From an uncultured Faecalitalea sp. (GTDB lineage: Bacteria; Bacillota_I; Bacilli_A; Erysipelotrichales; Erysipelotrichaceae): a stretch of DNA of 32,292 nt. Of this stretch, positions 16,982 to 26,891 are shown in pieces; positions within the stretch are counted from its first letter, which is position 1, and every line of letters starts with the position of its first letter. The DNA lies in assembly GCA_946408025.1 (NCBI GenBank), contig CAMJQJ010000015.1, forward strand, positions 1-32,292. The letters run 5' to 3'. A program made the position numbers and the translations under genes. Under the pieces are notes generated by a model, which made no database searches, had not been told where the DNA came from, and saw only the letters and a list, made by a program, of their open reading frames with translations.

Positions 16982-17731
16982 ATGAAATTAATATCTTGGA
17001 ATGTAAATGGGATTCGTGCTGTATTAAATAAAGGGTTTATAGATATCTTGAATATATTAGATGCTGATATTTTTTGTGTTCAAGAGACAAAAGCTCAACC
17101 AGATCAAATTGAAGTGGATTGTGATCTATATCCATATCAATATATCAATAGTGCACAAAGAAAAGGGTATAGTGGAACCATGATCTTTTCTAAGATTGAA
17201 CCTAGATCGGTCCATTATGGAATTGATATCCCTGAACATGATACTGAAGGTCGTGTGATCACACTTGAATTTGACTCATATTATGTTGTAACAGTGTATA
17301 CACCAAATTCTGGTGATGGCTTAAAGCGCTTAGAGTATCGTATGGAGTGGGATAAAGCTTTTTCTGATTATATCCAAAGTTTAGATAAACCTGTTTTGTT
17401 AACAGGAGATCTTAATGTTGCTAACGAAGAAATTGATATCAAAAATCCTAAGACTAATCGTCGAAATGCAGGATTTACTGATGAAGAACGTGATAGCTTT
17501 AAAAAGAATCTTTTGACAATATTGAAAGATTCGTATCGTACATTGTATCCAGATAAAGTTGAATATTCTTGGTGGAGCTATCGTTTTAAAGCTCGTGAAA
17601 AGAATGCAGGTTGGAGAATTGATTATTGGCTTGTTTCCAAAGAATTGATGCCTAAGGTTAAAGATTCTAAGATTTTAACTGATATTTATGGCAGTGACCA
17701 TTGTCCGGTCCAATTGGAAATTGAATTATAG
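16982..17731 (+). CDS. xthA: Exodeoxyribonuclease III (AP endonuclease)
   Basis: A 249-residue member of the EEP nuclease superfamily that cuts at abasic sites and removes 3' blocks during base-excision repair. Catalytic residues are visible: N7 (SWNVNG), E35 (VQETK), Y106 (VYTPNSG), D143 and N145 (TGDLNVA), and D239-H240 (YGSDHCPV). The NRRNAGFTDEER segment is typical of the ExoA/XthA group. ATG 16982 lies one base after the ucpA stop with AGGTG (16971-16975) as ribosome site. The earlier in-frame start at 16973 would overlap ucpA and is rejected. Called exoA in Bacillus. Confidence 0.95.
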   Translation: MKLISWNVNGIRAVLNKGFIDILNILDADIFCVQETKAQPDQIEVDCDLYPYQYINSAQRKGYSGTMIFSKIEPRSVHYGIDIPEHDTEGRVITLEFDSYYVVTVYTPNSGDGLKRLEYRMEWDKAFSDYIQSLDKPVLLTGDLNVANEEIDIKNPKTNRRNAGFTDEERDSFKKNLLTILKDSYRTLYPDKVEYSWWSYRFKAREKNAGWRIDYWLVSKELMPKVKDSKILTDIYGSDHCPVQLEIEL

Positions 17732-17776
17732 TTTTTTACATCTTTTCACAATCGTGAAAAATATTTACATTTTTTC

Positions 17777-17805
17777 TTGACATTATTTTTCTTTTCGTAT
17801 ATTCT
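17777..17805 (+). promoter_or_regulatory. Promoter of the T-box amino acid transporter operon
   Basis: A consensus -35 TTGACA (17777-17782) and, 17 bases on, TATTCT (17800-17805); TATATT at 17798-17803 is an alternative with a 15-base spacer. Transcription would start just before T-box Stem I. Confidence 0.7.
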
Positions 17806-17820
17806 ACTACTATATTCAAA

Positions 17821-18051
17821 AACTCAATGAAGAAGAGAGTAGTCATAAGGCGTAAAAGAAGCGAGCTGGTGATGGTGAAAGATCAGCATACAAATTATGG
17901 TGAACCGCACTTTGGAGAGGGATATCTGAAAAATAGTAGGATATCAAGTTGTCTACTTTACAGACTAGAGGTGGTCATAGCTAGGCTATGACAAATAGAG
18001 TGGTACCGCGATAATTATCGTCTCTTGATTGATTTCAGGAGACGTTTTTTT
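17821..18051 (+). promoter_or_regulatory. T-box riboswitch, specifier probably CGC (Arg)
   Basis: A tRNA-sensing leader. Stem I has the S-turn pair AGTA (17838-17841) and GAA (17902-17904), with CATAA/TTATG above. The specifier loop reads GAA-C-CGC-A before the lower helix (CTCAATGAAG 17823-17832 with CTTTGGAGAG 17910-17919). Taking the codon before the conserved purine gives CGC (17906-17908), arginine; CCG (proline) one base earlier is the alternative. The T-box AGAGTGGTACCGCG (17997-18010) carries TGGT for the tRNA acceptor end. The terminator is CGTCTC...GAGACG (18019-18044) plus seven Ts. The competing antiterminator pairs AGAG (17997-18000) with CTCT (18022-18025). Uncharged tRNA should turn on the importer genes downstream. 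Confidence 0.9.
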
Positions 18052-18067
18052 ATAGGAGGGAAAAGAG

Positions 18068-18784
18068 ATGTATGGAAATACTTTAATGGCAGTAACGATT
18101 GATTTTACTAAAATGATTAAATGGATTCCTACTTTCATTGATGGAACAATCGTAACTGTTGTCTTAGCGTTGATGACTGTTGTCTTGGGTTGCATTTTAG
18201 GTTTGTTAGCTATTTTAATGAAACGATCACATATAAAAGTGTTTAATGCGATATCAAAGGCTTATACACAGGTGATTCGTGGAACGCCAATGTTACTTCA
18301 GTTATATATTTGGTTGTATGGATTTCCAATGATTGGAATATCAATTCCTTCAATTCCAATGTTAGGAAGTATTTATGGAAGTCGAGAGTTCTTAACAGCA
18401 GTAGTTGCATTGGCTATTAACTCAGGAGCATATATTTGTGAGCTGTTAAGAGGTGGTTTGGATTCTATTGATAAAGGTCAGATGGAAGCAGGACGATCAC
18501 TTGGGTTTTCCAATTTAGAAACAATGCGATATATCATCATTCCACAGGCCATTCGTGTTGTTTTACCAGGTTTATGCAATGAATTCATCATGATGATCAA
18601 AGAGTCAAGTATCGTTAGTACTGTTGGTGTATTCGATATCATGTATACATCCAATATCGTAAAAGCCTCAACATACTCTGTGTTTGAGCCTTTGATTATT
18701 ATTGCGATTATCTATTTTGCTTTAACTAGTATTCTAACGACGATTATGTCTATGATTGAAAGGAAGTTGAAAGTGTATGCTTAA
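18068..18784 (+). CDS. Polar amino acid ABC transporter permease
   Basis: A 238-residue HisM/GlnP-type permease with about five membrane helices. It forms the membrane channel of an importer for a polar amino acid. The family motif near the start ([15 protein letters not shown] in consensus; here [17 protein letters not shown], about 77-93) and the EAA loop for ATPase contact ([20 protein letters not shown], about 142-161) are clear. AGGAGGG (18053-18059) is a strong ribosome site. It is first in the T-box operon and overlaps the ATPase gene by eight bases. Confidence 0.95.
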   Translation: MYGNTLMAVTIDFTKMIKWIPTFIDGTIVTVVLALMTVVLGCILGLLAILMKRSHIKVFNAISKAYTQVIRGTPMLLQLYIWLYGFPMIGISIPSIPMLGSIYGSREFLTAVVALAINSGAYICELLRGGLDSIDKGQMEAGRSLGFSNLETMRYIIIPQAIRVVLPGLCNEFIMMIKESSIVSTVGVFDIMYTSNIVKASTYSVFEPLIIIAIIYFALTSILTTIMSMIERKLKVYA

Positions 18785-19508
18785 AACAGTCGACTTATAT
18801 AAATCGTTTGGTGATTTAGAAGTATTGAAAGGTGTCAATACTGAAATTAATAAAGGAGAAGTTGTGGCTATTATCGGACCATCAGGTTCTGGTAAATCCA
18901 CATTTATCCGATGCCTCAATCTTTTGGAAGAACCAACGAAAGGTAAAGTGTTTTTTAAAGAAACTGAAATCACTTCAAAAGATAAGAAAGAAGTAGATAT
19001 TGACAAAGTAAGAGAACATATTGGAATGGTGTTTCAACACTTTAATTTATTTCCGCACATGTCTGTTTTGGATAATTTGACTTTGGCTCCAATTAAGATC
19101 AAAGGAATGTCAGAGCAGGATGCTAAAAAACAAGCAATTGAATTGTTGAAAAAAGTGGGATTGGAAGAAAAGAAGGATGCTTATCCAAATAACTTATCAG
19201 GAGGACAAAAACAACGTGTTGCTATTGCAAGGTCATTAGCGATGAATCCAGAAGTTATGTTATTTGATGAACCGACAAGTGCTCTAGATCCTGAGATGGT
19301 TAAGGAAGTATTAAACGTTATTAAAAGTCTTGCCCAAAGCAAGATGACTATTGTGATCGTAACACATGAAATGGGCTTTGCTAAAGAAGTTGCGGACCGT
19401 GTCATGTTTATGGATGAAGGAATCATTATGGAAGAAGGAACACCAGATGAAATATTCAATCATCCAAAGAATCAAAGAACAAAAGAATTTTTAGATAAAG
19501 TTATGTAG
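18777..19508 (+). CDS. Polar amino acid ABC transporter ATP-binding protein
   Basis: A 243-residue GlnQ/HisP-type ATPase that powers the importer from the cytoplasmic side. All motifs are intact: Walker [10 protein letters not shown] (34-42), Q-loop in [12 protein letters not shown], signature LSGGQ (140-144), Walker [12 protein letters not shown] with E165, and H-loop His197 (THEMGF). The ATG lies in the last codons of the permease gene, eight-base overlap, so expression is coupled. AGGAAG at about 18761-18766 serves as ribosome site. Confidence 0.96.
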   Translation: MLKTVDLYKSFGDLEVLKGVNTEINKGEVVAIIGPSGSGKSTFIRCLNLLEEPTKGKVFFKETEITSKDKKEVDIDKVREHIGMVFQHFNLFPHMSVLDNLTLAPIKIKGMSEQDAKKQAIELLKKVGLEEKKDAYPNNLSGGQKQRVAIARSLAMNPEVMLFDEPTSALDPEMVKEVLNVIKSLAQSKMTIVIVTHEMGFAKEVADRVMFMDEGIIMEEGTPDEIFNHPKNQRTKEFLDKVM

Positions 19509-19527
19509 AAAGAAAGAGGAAACAATT

Positions 19528-20394
19528 ATGAAAATGAAAAAATTAGTTAGTGTAGTATTAGCAACCACAATGATGATGGGAGTAGTAGGATGTTCATCTT
19601 CAACATCTGATTCAGCCGATAAACTAGAACAAATCAAAGAAGCTGGCAAAATTGTGTTGGGAACTTCTCCAGATTTCCCACCTAGTGAATTTTATATTTT
19701 AGATGAGAATGGCGAAAAACAAATTGTAGGTAGTGATATTTCTTTAGCACAGGCTATTGCAGATGAGATTGGTGTCGAATTAGAAATCAAGGCAACAGAT
19801 TTTAATGGAGTTTTAGCTAATGTTCAATCTGGGGCTGTAGATATGGCAATTTCTGGATTTGCTCAAACAGAAGAAAGAAAAAAGGTTATGCAATTTTCTG
19901 ACGGGTATCAAAGAGATGATAGTGAAGATTATCAAGGTATTTTAACAACAAAAGAAATAGCAGAGAAGTATAAAACTTTAGATGAATTTAAAGACGCTAA
20001 TCTTACAATTGCTGCACAAGCTGGATCCATCCAATATGAAATGGCTTTAAAGTTAACAGATGAATCAAATATTAAACAATATGGAACAATAGATGCAGCG
20101 GCACTTGCTTTAGATGCAGGAGATATTGATGCAGTAATTATTTCATCCAATTCTGGAGAACCAATGTTAGATACATTTACAGATATGACAATTCTTCCAA
20201 AGGATGGCTTTGATTTAGATCCAGATGCAATGTATTCAACAAATGTTATTGGATTCCCTCTAGGCGATGAATATCAATCTTTGATTGATCTATGTAACGA
20301 AGTTATTGCAGAAGCTAGAGAACATGGAGACCTTGAAAACTGGGTTACAGAAGCTAAAGAGTTATCTGCACAAGCTATTGAAGTGGAGGAATAG
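19528..20394 (+). CDS. Amino acid ABC transporter substrate-binding lipoprotein
   Basis: A 288-residue family-3 extracellular solute-binding protein. It has a lipoprotein signal peptide with lipobox GVVGC (Cys22), then the two-lobe fold: LGTSPDFPPSEF (first lobe), GSDISLAQAIADEIG and SGAVDMAISGFAQTEERK, all typical for polar amino acid binders. It captures substrate outside the cell for the permease and ATPase before it. The binding-site Asp/Arg region around DMAISGFAQTEERKKVM is consistent with an alpha-amino acid, but side-chain preference cannot be read safely. AGAGGA (19515-19520) precedes the ATG. The hydrolase gene follows three bases after its stop. Confidence 0.94.
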   Translation: MKMKKLVSVVLATTMMMGVVGCSSSTSDSADKLEQIKEAGKIVLGTSPDFPPSEFYILDENGEKQIVGSDISLAQAIADEIGVELEIKATDFNGVLANVQSGAVDMAISGFAQTEERKKVMQFSDGYQRDDSEDYQGILTTKEIAEKYKTLDEFKDANLTIAAQAGSIQYEMALKLTDESNIKQYGTIDAAALALDAGDIDAVIISSNSGEPMLDTFTDMTILPKDGFDLDPDAMYSTNVIGFPLGDEYQSLIDLCNEVIAEAREHGDLENWVTEAKELSAQAIEVEE

Positions 20395-20397
20395 CTC

Positions 20398-21576
20398 ATG
20401 GATAATAAACAAACTATCCTAGATTTCATTGTTTCTAAAACAGATGATTATATGACTTTGGTCAAAACAATGTATGAAAATCCTGAAATAGGTAATCAAG
20501 AGTTTGAAACAATGGAATTGTTAACAGATTATTTGATTGATGCAGGTTTTGAAACACAGAAAGGATATGTTGTTCCAACTGGATTTATTGGCACATACGA
20601 TTCAAATAAAGAAGGACCCACAATTGCCTTTATGTGTGAATATGATGCACTTCCAGAAGTGGGACATGGATGTGGGCATAATTTGATTGCCGGGATCGGA
20701 ATTGCAGCTGGGGAAGCATTAAAACAAATTGTGGATCAATATGGTGGTAAAGTTATTGTGCTTGGAACACCAGCTGAGGAAAATTTTGGCGGAAAAGTTT
20801 CAATGGCTAATGCTGGAGTTTTTGATACAATTGATGTTGCTTTGATGGTACATCCTGGCACAAAAAATGGTGTTGGATCAAAGTCTCAAGCTCTAAATCC
20901 GATAAAATTTGAGTTCTTTGGTAAAAATGCCCATGCTTGTGATCCTGAGAATGGAGCTTCAGCTTTGGATGCAGCTGTAATGACTTTTACTTCTATAAAT
21001 ATGCTTAGACAATTTGTGGAGCCAGGAACATATATTCATGGAATTATTAAAGATGGAGGAAGTGCTGCAAATGTAATTCCTGCATATGCTAGTTTAGAAT
21101 ATTATTTTAGAGCTTCGACAATGAAGTATGCCAAAGAAATTACTGAAAAAGCGATTAATTGTGCCAAAGGTGCCTGCCAGGCAACGAATACAACTGTAAA
21201 GACTTCTGTTTATGAATGTCCTTATGAAGATACTCTTGTCAACTATACTTTAGCGGATATGTTAACAAATAAATATTATGAACTTGGAATTCAAGATGTA
21301 AATCCAGTCGATGAAGAAGCCAAGGGGAGCACAGATGTTGGAGCTGCAAGTTACAAATGTCCTACGATTCAAGGAAACATCAAAATTGCATCCGATGATG
21401 TTTTAGGTCACTCAAAGGAAATGGCTGCGGCTACGATTTCAGAAGATGGAAAAAATGGCTTAATCAAGGCTAGTCAGGCACTTGCTTTAGTTGCTTTGGA
21501 ATTATTGGAAAATCCTGACAAACTTAAACAGGTAAAAGAAGAGTTTAACAATGCACATAAAAGTATAAAATCTTAA
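20398..21576 (+). CDS. M20 family metallopeptidase / amidohydrolase
   Basis: A 392-residue zinc-dependent hydrolase of the M20D type, cleaving N-acyl amino acids or small peptides. Metal-site motifs are present: GHGCGHN (C92, H94), PAEEN (E127/E128), MVHPG (H152) and a C-terminal GHSKEM His. A lid/dimerisation domain lies between about 175 and 285 (FEFFGKNAHAC...). No signal peptide, so it acts in the cytosol. GGAGG (20385-20389) lies within the end of the preceding gene. Its place as last gene of the T-box unit suggests it frees the amino acid from an imported conjugate or dipeptide. That is inference. Confidence 0.9.
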   Translation: MDNKQTILDFIVSKTDDYMTLVKTMYENPEIGNQEFETMELLTDYLIDAGFETQKGYVVPTGFIGTYDSNKEGPTIAFMCEYDALPEVGHGCGHNLIAGIGIAAGEALKQIVDQYGGKVIVLGTPAEENFGGKVSMANAGVFDTIDVALMVHPGTKNGVGSKSQALNPIKFEFFGKNAHACDPENGASALDAAVMTFTSINMLRQFVEPGTYIHGIIKDGGSAANVIPAYASLEYYFRASTMKYAKEITEKAINCAKGACQATNTTVKTSVYECPYEDTLVNYTLADMLTNKYYELGIQDVNPVDEEAKGSTDVGAASYKCPTIQGNIKIASDDVLGHSKEMAAATISEDGKNGLIKASQALALVALELLENPDKLKQVKEEFNNAHKSIKS

Positions 21577-21605
21577 ATATTTAAATTTTCAAGTATTCAA
21601 AAGTT

Positions 21606-21634
21606 TTGACATTTATTTCTACTCGTTCTATAAT
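21606..21634 (+). promoter_or_regulatory. Consensus promoter of the thrS T-box unit
   Basis: TTGACA (21606-21611), exactly 17 bases, TATAAT (21629-21634): a perfect sigma-A promoter. Confidence 0.88.
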
Positions 21635-21639
21635 CAAAA

Positions 21640-21863
21640 CAACGATAGTGATAAGGATATGGATACATGAATTTGGATGTAGAGAGAAAAGTGGTTGGTG
21701 AAAACTTTTTGACAAATCATGTGTTTACTCCCTTTGAATTGCCCTTGAAAAAGTGTGCCGTACTCTTGCGTTAAAAGAAAATGAGGTGCATACATTTATT
21801 TATTGTATGAACAAAGGTGGTACCGCGTGCGACAGACGTCCTTTGAGATGGCTGTCGCTTTTT
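21640..21863 (+). promoter_or_regulatory. T-box riboswitch of thrS, specifier ACT (Thr)
   Basis: Stem I is recognisable from ACATGA (21665-21670) pairing with TCATGT (21717-21722). The lower helix is AAGG (21653-21656) with CCTT (21731-21734). The threonine codon ACT (21727-21729) lies in the loop between them. The apical part holds AAAAGT/ACTTTT. The T-box AAGGTGGTACCGCG is at 21814-21827, with TGGT (21818-21821) matching an A discriminator as in tRNA-Thr. Terminator: GCGACAG (21829-21835) with CTGTCGC (21852-21858) plus a T run. The antiterminator pairs AAAGG (21813-21817) with CCTTT (21840-21844). Uncharged tRNA-Thr should favour expression of thrS. Confidence 0.92.
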
Positions 21864-21888
21864 ATATGTAAATAGGAGGAAAAATAAG

Positions 21889-23631
21889 ATGATCGATATC
21901 AAAGAAAATGCTGAATTAAATGTATTGAATCATTCATGTGCACACATGATGGCACAGGCTGTTAAAAGATTGTATCCACAGGCAAAATTTTGGGTTGGTC
22001 CTGTTGTCAGCGAAGGATTCTATTATGACATTGATCTAGGAGACGATGTTATTAAAGATGAAGATCTACCTAAGATTGAAAAAGAGATGAAAAAGATAGC
22101 TAAAGATGGTAAACGTATCGTACGTAAAGAGATTACTAAAGCAGAAGCTTTAGAAATGTTCAAAGAAGATCCATATAAGATTGATTTGATTCAGGATCTT
22201 GAAGATGGAACAATTTCATGTTATCAACAAGGTGAATTTATTGATTTATGTCGTGGACCTCACGTGGAAACAGTTAAACAATGTAAAAACTTTAAATTAT
22301 TGAAGCATTCCGGTGCCTATTGGAAAGGGGATGCTAATAATAAAGTGCTACAGCGTATTTATGGTGTATGTTTTCCAACTGCAGAAGAGTTAGAAGAACA
22401 TTTGGCTTTATTAGAAGAAGCAAAAAAACGAGATCATAAAAAAATTGGAAAAGAAATGGGATTGTTTACAGTTAGCGAATATGCTCCAGGTATGCCTATC
22501 TTTCTTCCAAATGGTATGATCTTACGTAATATTTTGGAGCAATTCTGGTATGAAGAACATACTAAGGCTGGTTATCAATTCATTAAAACGCCTATCATGA
22601 TGTCTAAAGAATTATGGGAAACAAGTGGGCATTGGGAACATTATAAGGAAAACATGTATACAACAATGGTAGATGACCGTGAATTTGCCATCAAACCAAT
22701 GAACTGTCCAGGTGCTTTATTGGTATATAACAGTACTTTACATTCATATAAAGAACTTCCATATCGTATCGGAGAATTAGGACAGGTACATCGACATGAA
22801 GCAAGTGGAGCTTTAAATGGTTTATTTAGAGTTCGTACATTTACCCAAGATGATGCACATTTGTTTGTTACTCCAGATCAGATTGAGAGTGAAGTTAAGA
22901 ATGTATTGGGATTAATAGATCGAATTTATTCTGTATTTGGTCTTCCTTACGACATTGAGCTTTCTACACGTCCAGAAAGTGGATATATTGGTTCTGAAGA
23001 AATTTGGCAAAAGAGCGAAGAGGCATTAGCAAATGCATGTATCCATGCTGGAAAAGAATATAAGGTAAATCCAGGAGATGGGGCATTCTATGGACCTAAA
23101 TTGGATATTCATATTAAAGATAGCCTAGGTCGTGTATGGCAGTGTGGAACAATTCAGTTGGATATGAACTTGCCAGAACGTTTTGGCTGCACATATGTAG
23201 ATAAAGACGGTTCTAAGAAGACACCAGTTATGTTACACCGTGTAATTTACGGTTCTATTGAACGTTTCATTGGTATTTTGATAGAACACTTTGCAGGCCA
23301 TTTCCCACTATGGTTGGCTCCTAGACAATTTGTTGTTATTCCAGTTCATCAGGAAAAACATCTAGAGTATGCACAAAAAGTTGTAAAAGCATTGCAGGAT
23401 GCTGGTATGCGTGTGGAATTAGATGATAGAAATGAAAAACTAGGGTATCGTGTACGCGAAGCACAGATGTCTAAGGTACCATATCAGATCGTAGTTGGAG
23501 ATGGTGAAGTAGAAAACGAAACAGTTACGATTCGTCAGAGTGGTAAAAAAGAAAGCAAGACAATCGCATTAAATGAAGCTTTAGAAAAATTTGTTAAAGA
23601 GGTAGAAGAGAAATGTCTATTAGAAAAATAG
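21889..23631 (+). CDS. thrS: Threonyl-tRNA synthetase lacking the TGS domain
   Basis: A 580-residue class-II synthetase charging tRNA-Thr. It starts directly in the editing domain: HSCAH (H15, H19) and C121/H125 in CRGPH are the editing-site residues. The catalytic zinc ligands C273, H324 and H450 have the same spacing (51 and 126) as C334, H385 and H511 of E. coli ThrS. The anticodon-binding domain follows (about 480-575). The N-terminal TGS domain of ~60 residues is absent. The start is firm: a perfect AGGAGG (21874-21879) precedes the ATG, and the T-box terminator lies just upstream. Its last 19 bases overlap the next gene. Confidence 0.97.
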   Translation: MIDIKENAELNVLNHSCAHMMAQAVKRLYPQAKFWVGPVVSEGFYYDIDLGDDVIKDEDLPKIEKEMKKIAKDGKRIVRKEITKAEALEMFKEDPYKIDLIQDLEDGTISCYQQGEFIDLCRGPHVETVKQCKNFKLLKHSGAYWKGDANNKVLQRIYGVCFPTAEELEEHLALLEEAKKRDHKKIGKEMGLFTVSEYAPGMPIFLPNGMILRNILEQFWYEEHTKAGYQFIKTPIMMSKELWETSGHWEHYKENMYTTMVDDREFAIKPMNCPGALLVYNSTLHSYKELPYRIGELGQVHRHEASGALNGLFRVRTFTQDDAHLFVTPDQIESEVKNVLGLIDRIYSVFGLPYDIELSTRPESGYIGSEEIWQKSEEALANACIHAGKEYKVNPGDGAFYGPKLDIHIKDSLGRVWQCGTIQLDMNLPERFGCTYVDKDGSKKTPVMLHRVIYGSIERFIGILIEHFAGHFPLWLAPRQFVVIPVHQEKHLEYAQKVVKALQDAGMRVELDDRNEKLGYRVREAQMSKVPYQIVVGDGEVENETVTIRQSGKKESKTIALNEALEKFVKEVEEKCLLEK

Positions 23632-24506
23632 TATCTTTAGTTTTATCTTTAGTTTTATCAGTATCTTTGGTTGCGTGTTCTTCTAATAATGAACCACAAG
23701 AACCAATTAAAATCTTAGCGCCTACAGGAGCTCCTGCTCTATCATTATTATCTTTATATGAAGATGAGAATGTTGAGATCGAAACGGTGGAAGGTACAGA
23801 TGTGCTAACTGCAGAATTGTCTAAAAAAGATAGTGAATATGACATTATAGTAGCTCCAACAAATTTAGGTGCTAAATTGTATTCCCAAGCAGAAGCTTTT
23901 AATTTAGAAGCAGTTTTAACTTGGGGAAACCTATATCTGGTTGGACCTGAAGGTTCCGATCTTTCAACAGCATCTATTGCTGCTTTTGGTGAAAAGGCTG
24001 TTCCTCAGCTAGTTTTCCAGTATGTAATGGATACATCGAATATGAATGTTACATATTATGCCAGTGTTCAAGAAGCTCAACAGGCTTTATTAACTGGACA
24101 AACTGAGGTTGCTTTGTTGGCTCAACCTGTTGCTGCCGCAACGATTGCCAAAGCCAAAGAGCAAGGAAAAGAATTAACTATTCTTCAAGATCTTCAAACT
24201 CTTTGGAAAGAAAAAACAGCTAGTGATGAAGACGGATATCCACAAGCTTCTTTATTCGTTAGATCGGATGCCGATGTAGAATATGTATTGGATAAGTTGC
24301 AAGAGACAGAACTTAGTGAAAATGATATGAAAGAAATCATTGAGACAGTTGGAGTTGATAAACTTGGGGTTCCAAGTGCACAAATTGCAGTTAATACATA
24401 TGCTAAACAAAATATTCGTTATGAAGAAGCCAGTGATGTCAAAAATCAAATTGAAGAGTTCTTAAATCTATTTAAGATTGAATTCCCAGAAGGCTTGATC
24501 AAGTAA
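23613..24506 (+). CDS. Orphan ABC substrate-binding lipoprotein
   Basis: A 297-residue lipoprotein with lipobox SLVAC (Cys22) and a periplasmic-binding-protein type II fold. ILAPTGAPALSLL and DIIVAPTNLGAKLY resemble the NMT1/THI5-like group (sulphonate, thiamine-precursor or related ligands). No permease or ATPase lies nearby, so it either works with distant components or has another role. The ATG is 19 bases inside thrS, so translation is coupled and transcription is under the threonine T-box. A good terminator follows. The ligand is unknown; a link to threonine is suggested only by regulation. Confidence 0.78.
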   Translation: MSIRKIVSLVLSLVLSVSLVACSSNNEPQEPIKILAPTGAPALSLLSLYEDENVEIETVEGTDVLTAELSKKDSEYDIIVAPTNLGAKLYSQAEAFNLEAVLTWGNLYLVGPEGSDLSTASIAAFGEKAVPQLVFQYVMDTSNMNVTYYASVQEAQQALLTGQTEVALLAQPVAAATIAKAKEQGKELTILQDLQTLWKEKTASDEDGYPQASLFVRSDADVEYVLDKLQETELSENDMKEIIETVGVDKLGVPSAQIAVNTYAKQNIRYEEASDVKNQIEEFLNLFKIEFPEGLIK

Positions 24507-24529
24507 GAGCGAGAAATCGCTCTTTTTTC
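24507..24529 (+). terminator. Terminator of the thrS unit
   Basis: AGAGCGA (24507-24513) and TCGCTCT (24518-24524) form a perfect stem with a GAAA loop, followed by Ts to about 24529. Confidence 0.9.
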
Positions 24530-24857
24530 TATAATAAACCATGTTATATTTTGTAATGAAGGAGAACAGAGTTCAAAGGTGTGATGCCAAAAATTTCGGA
24601 AAAAGAGGAAGATATTTCATGGCAAGTAATTAATATGAACTAATAATCAAGCTACATGATTCTATTTTCGATATGGGAATATTCTATCAGCAGTAGAATG
24701 TAAGTTTTTTAATGTAAAGATTATTTGAAAATCGAAATACTTGGATAAAATGTGATTGAACTATAGTATGAAGGATAATTGATCAATCAGGAAATGAACT
24801 GGTTTCATTTGATGTAGAATTTTGAAGAACAGAAGGTATAAAAAGGTGTATAAATTT
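24530..24857. other. Intergenic region, possibly gene remnants
   Basis: About 330 bases with no intact gene. Short coding-like stretches in the + direction are broken by stops: MPKISEKEEDISWQVINMN (ATG 24583), and RIIDQSGNELVSFDVEF (around 24773-24826), which a one-base shift would continue as FEEQKV. These may be pieces of a dead gene. I see no structured RNA here. The groES control region begins at 24858. Confidence 0.35.
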
Positions 24858-24884
24858 TTAGCAAACCTATTGCATAACTGCTAA
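24858..24884 (+). promoter_or_regulatory. Upstream CIRCE-like HrcA operator (imperfect)
   Basis: TTAGCAAAC-N9-AACTGCTAA keeps the outer TTAGCA/TGCTAA of the CIRCE consensus TTAGCACTC-N9-GAGTGCTAA with the exact nine-base spacer. The inner three bases of each arm differ. It covers the -35 region of the groES promoter. Confidence 0.6.
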
Positions 24885-24897
24885 AAGCGTGTATAAT
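24870..24897 (+). promoter_or_regulatory. groESL promoter
   Basis: TATAAT (24892-24897) with TTGCAT (24870-24875) 16 bases upstream. The -35 lies within the spacer of the upstream CIRCE-like site. The expected start (~24904) lies within the downstream CIRCE. Confidence 0.72.
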
Positions 24898-24901
24898 ATT
24901 C

Positions 24902-24928
24902 TTAGCAGTTGATTTAAAAGAGTGCTAA
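24902..24928 (+). promoter_or_regulatory. CIRCE element (HrcA operator)
   Basis: TTAGCAGTT-N9-GAGTGCTAA: the right arm is the perfect CIRCE consensus, the left arm is 6 of 9, and the nine-base spacer is exact. It sits between the -10 box and the ribosome site AAAGGAGG (24927-24934), the usual place for HrcA repression of groESL. Confidence 0.9.
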
Positions 24929-24941
24929 AGGAGGAATAATG

Positions 24942-26830
<1,889 letters not shown>

Positions 26831-26834
26831 AATT

Positions 26835-26868
26835 AAAAAAGTCCATTGAATTGGACTTTTTTTCTTTT
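26835..26868 (+). terminator. groESL terminator
   Basis: AAAAAAGTCCA (26835-26845) pairs with TGGACTTTTTT (from 26852) across the loop TTGAAT; the T tract continues TTCTTTTT. The A tract in front makes it potentially bidirectional. Confidence 0.88.
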
Positions 26869-26874
26869 TATAAT
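26846..26874 (+). promoter_or_regulatory. Promoter of rdgB, -35 inside the groEL terminator loop
   Basis: TTGAAT (26846-26851) is exactly the terminator loop; after 17 bases comes TATAAT (26869-26874). The predicted start near 26881 leaves a leader of only about 11 bases before the rdgB ATG. Confidence 0.65.
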
Positions 26875-26891
26875 AAATACCGGTGATAAAA

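Noticed and set aside
17743..17760. Hairpin TTTTCAC-AATC-GTGAAAA after xthA as a terminator
   Set aside because: The stem is only seven AT-rich pairs and no T run follows directly; it may be chance.
17986..18195. Minus-strand reading frame across the end of the T-box and the permease start
   Set aside because: It is antisense to a well-supported riboswitch and transporter gene, with no ribosome site or recognisable protein.
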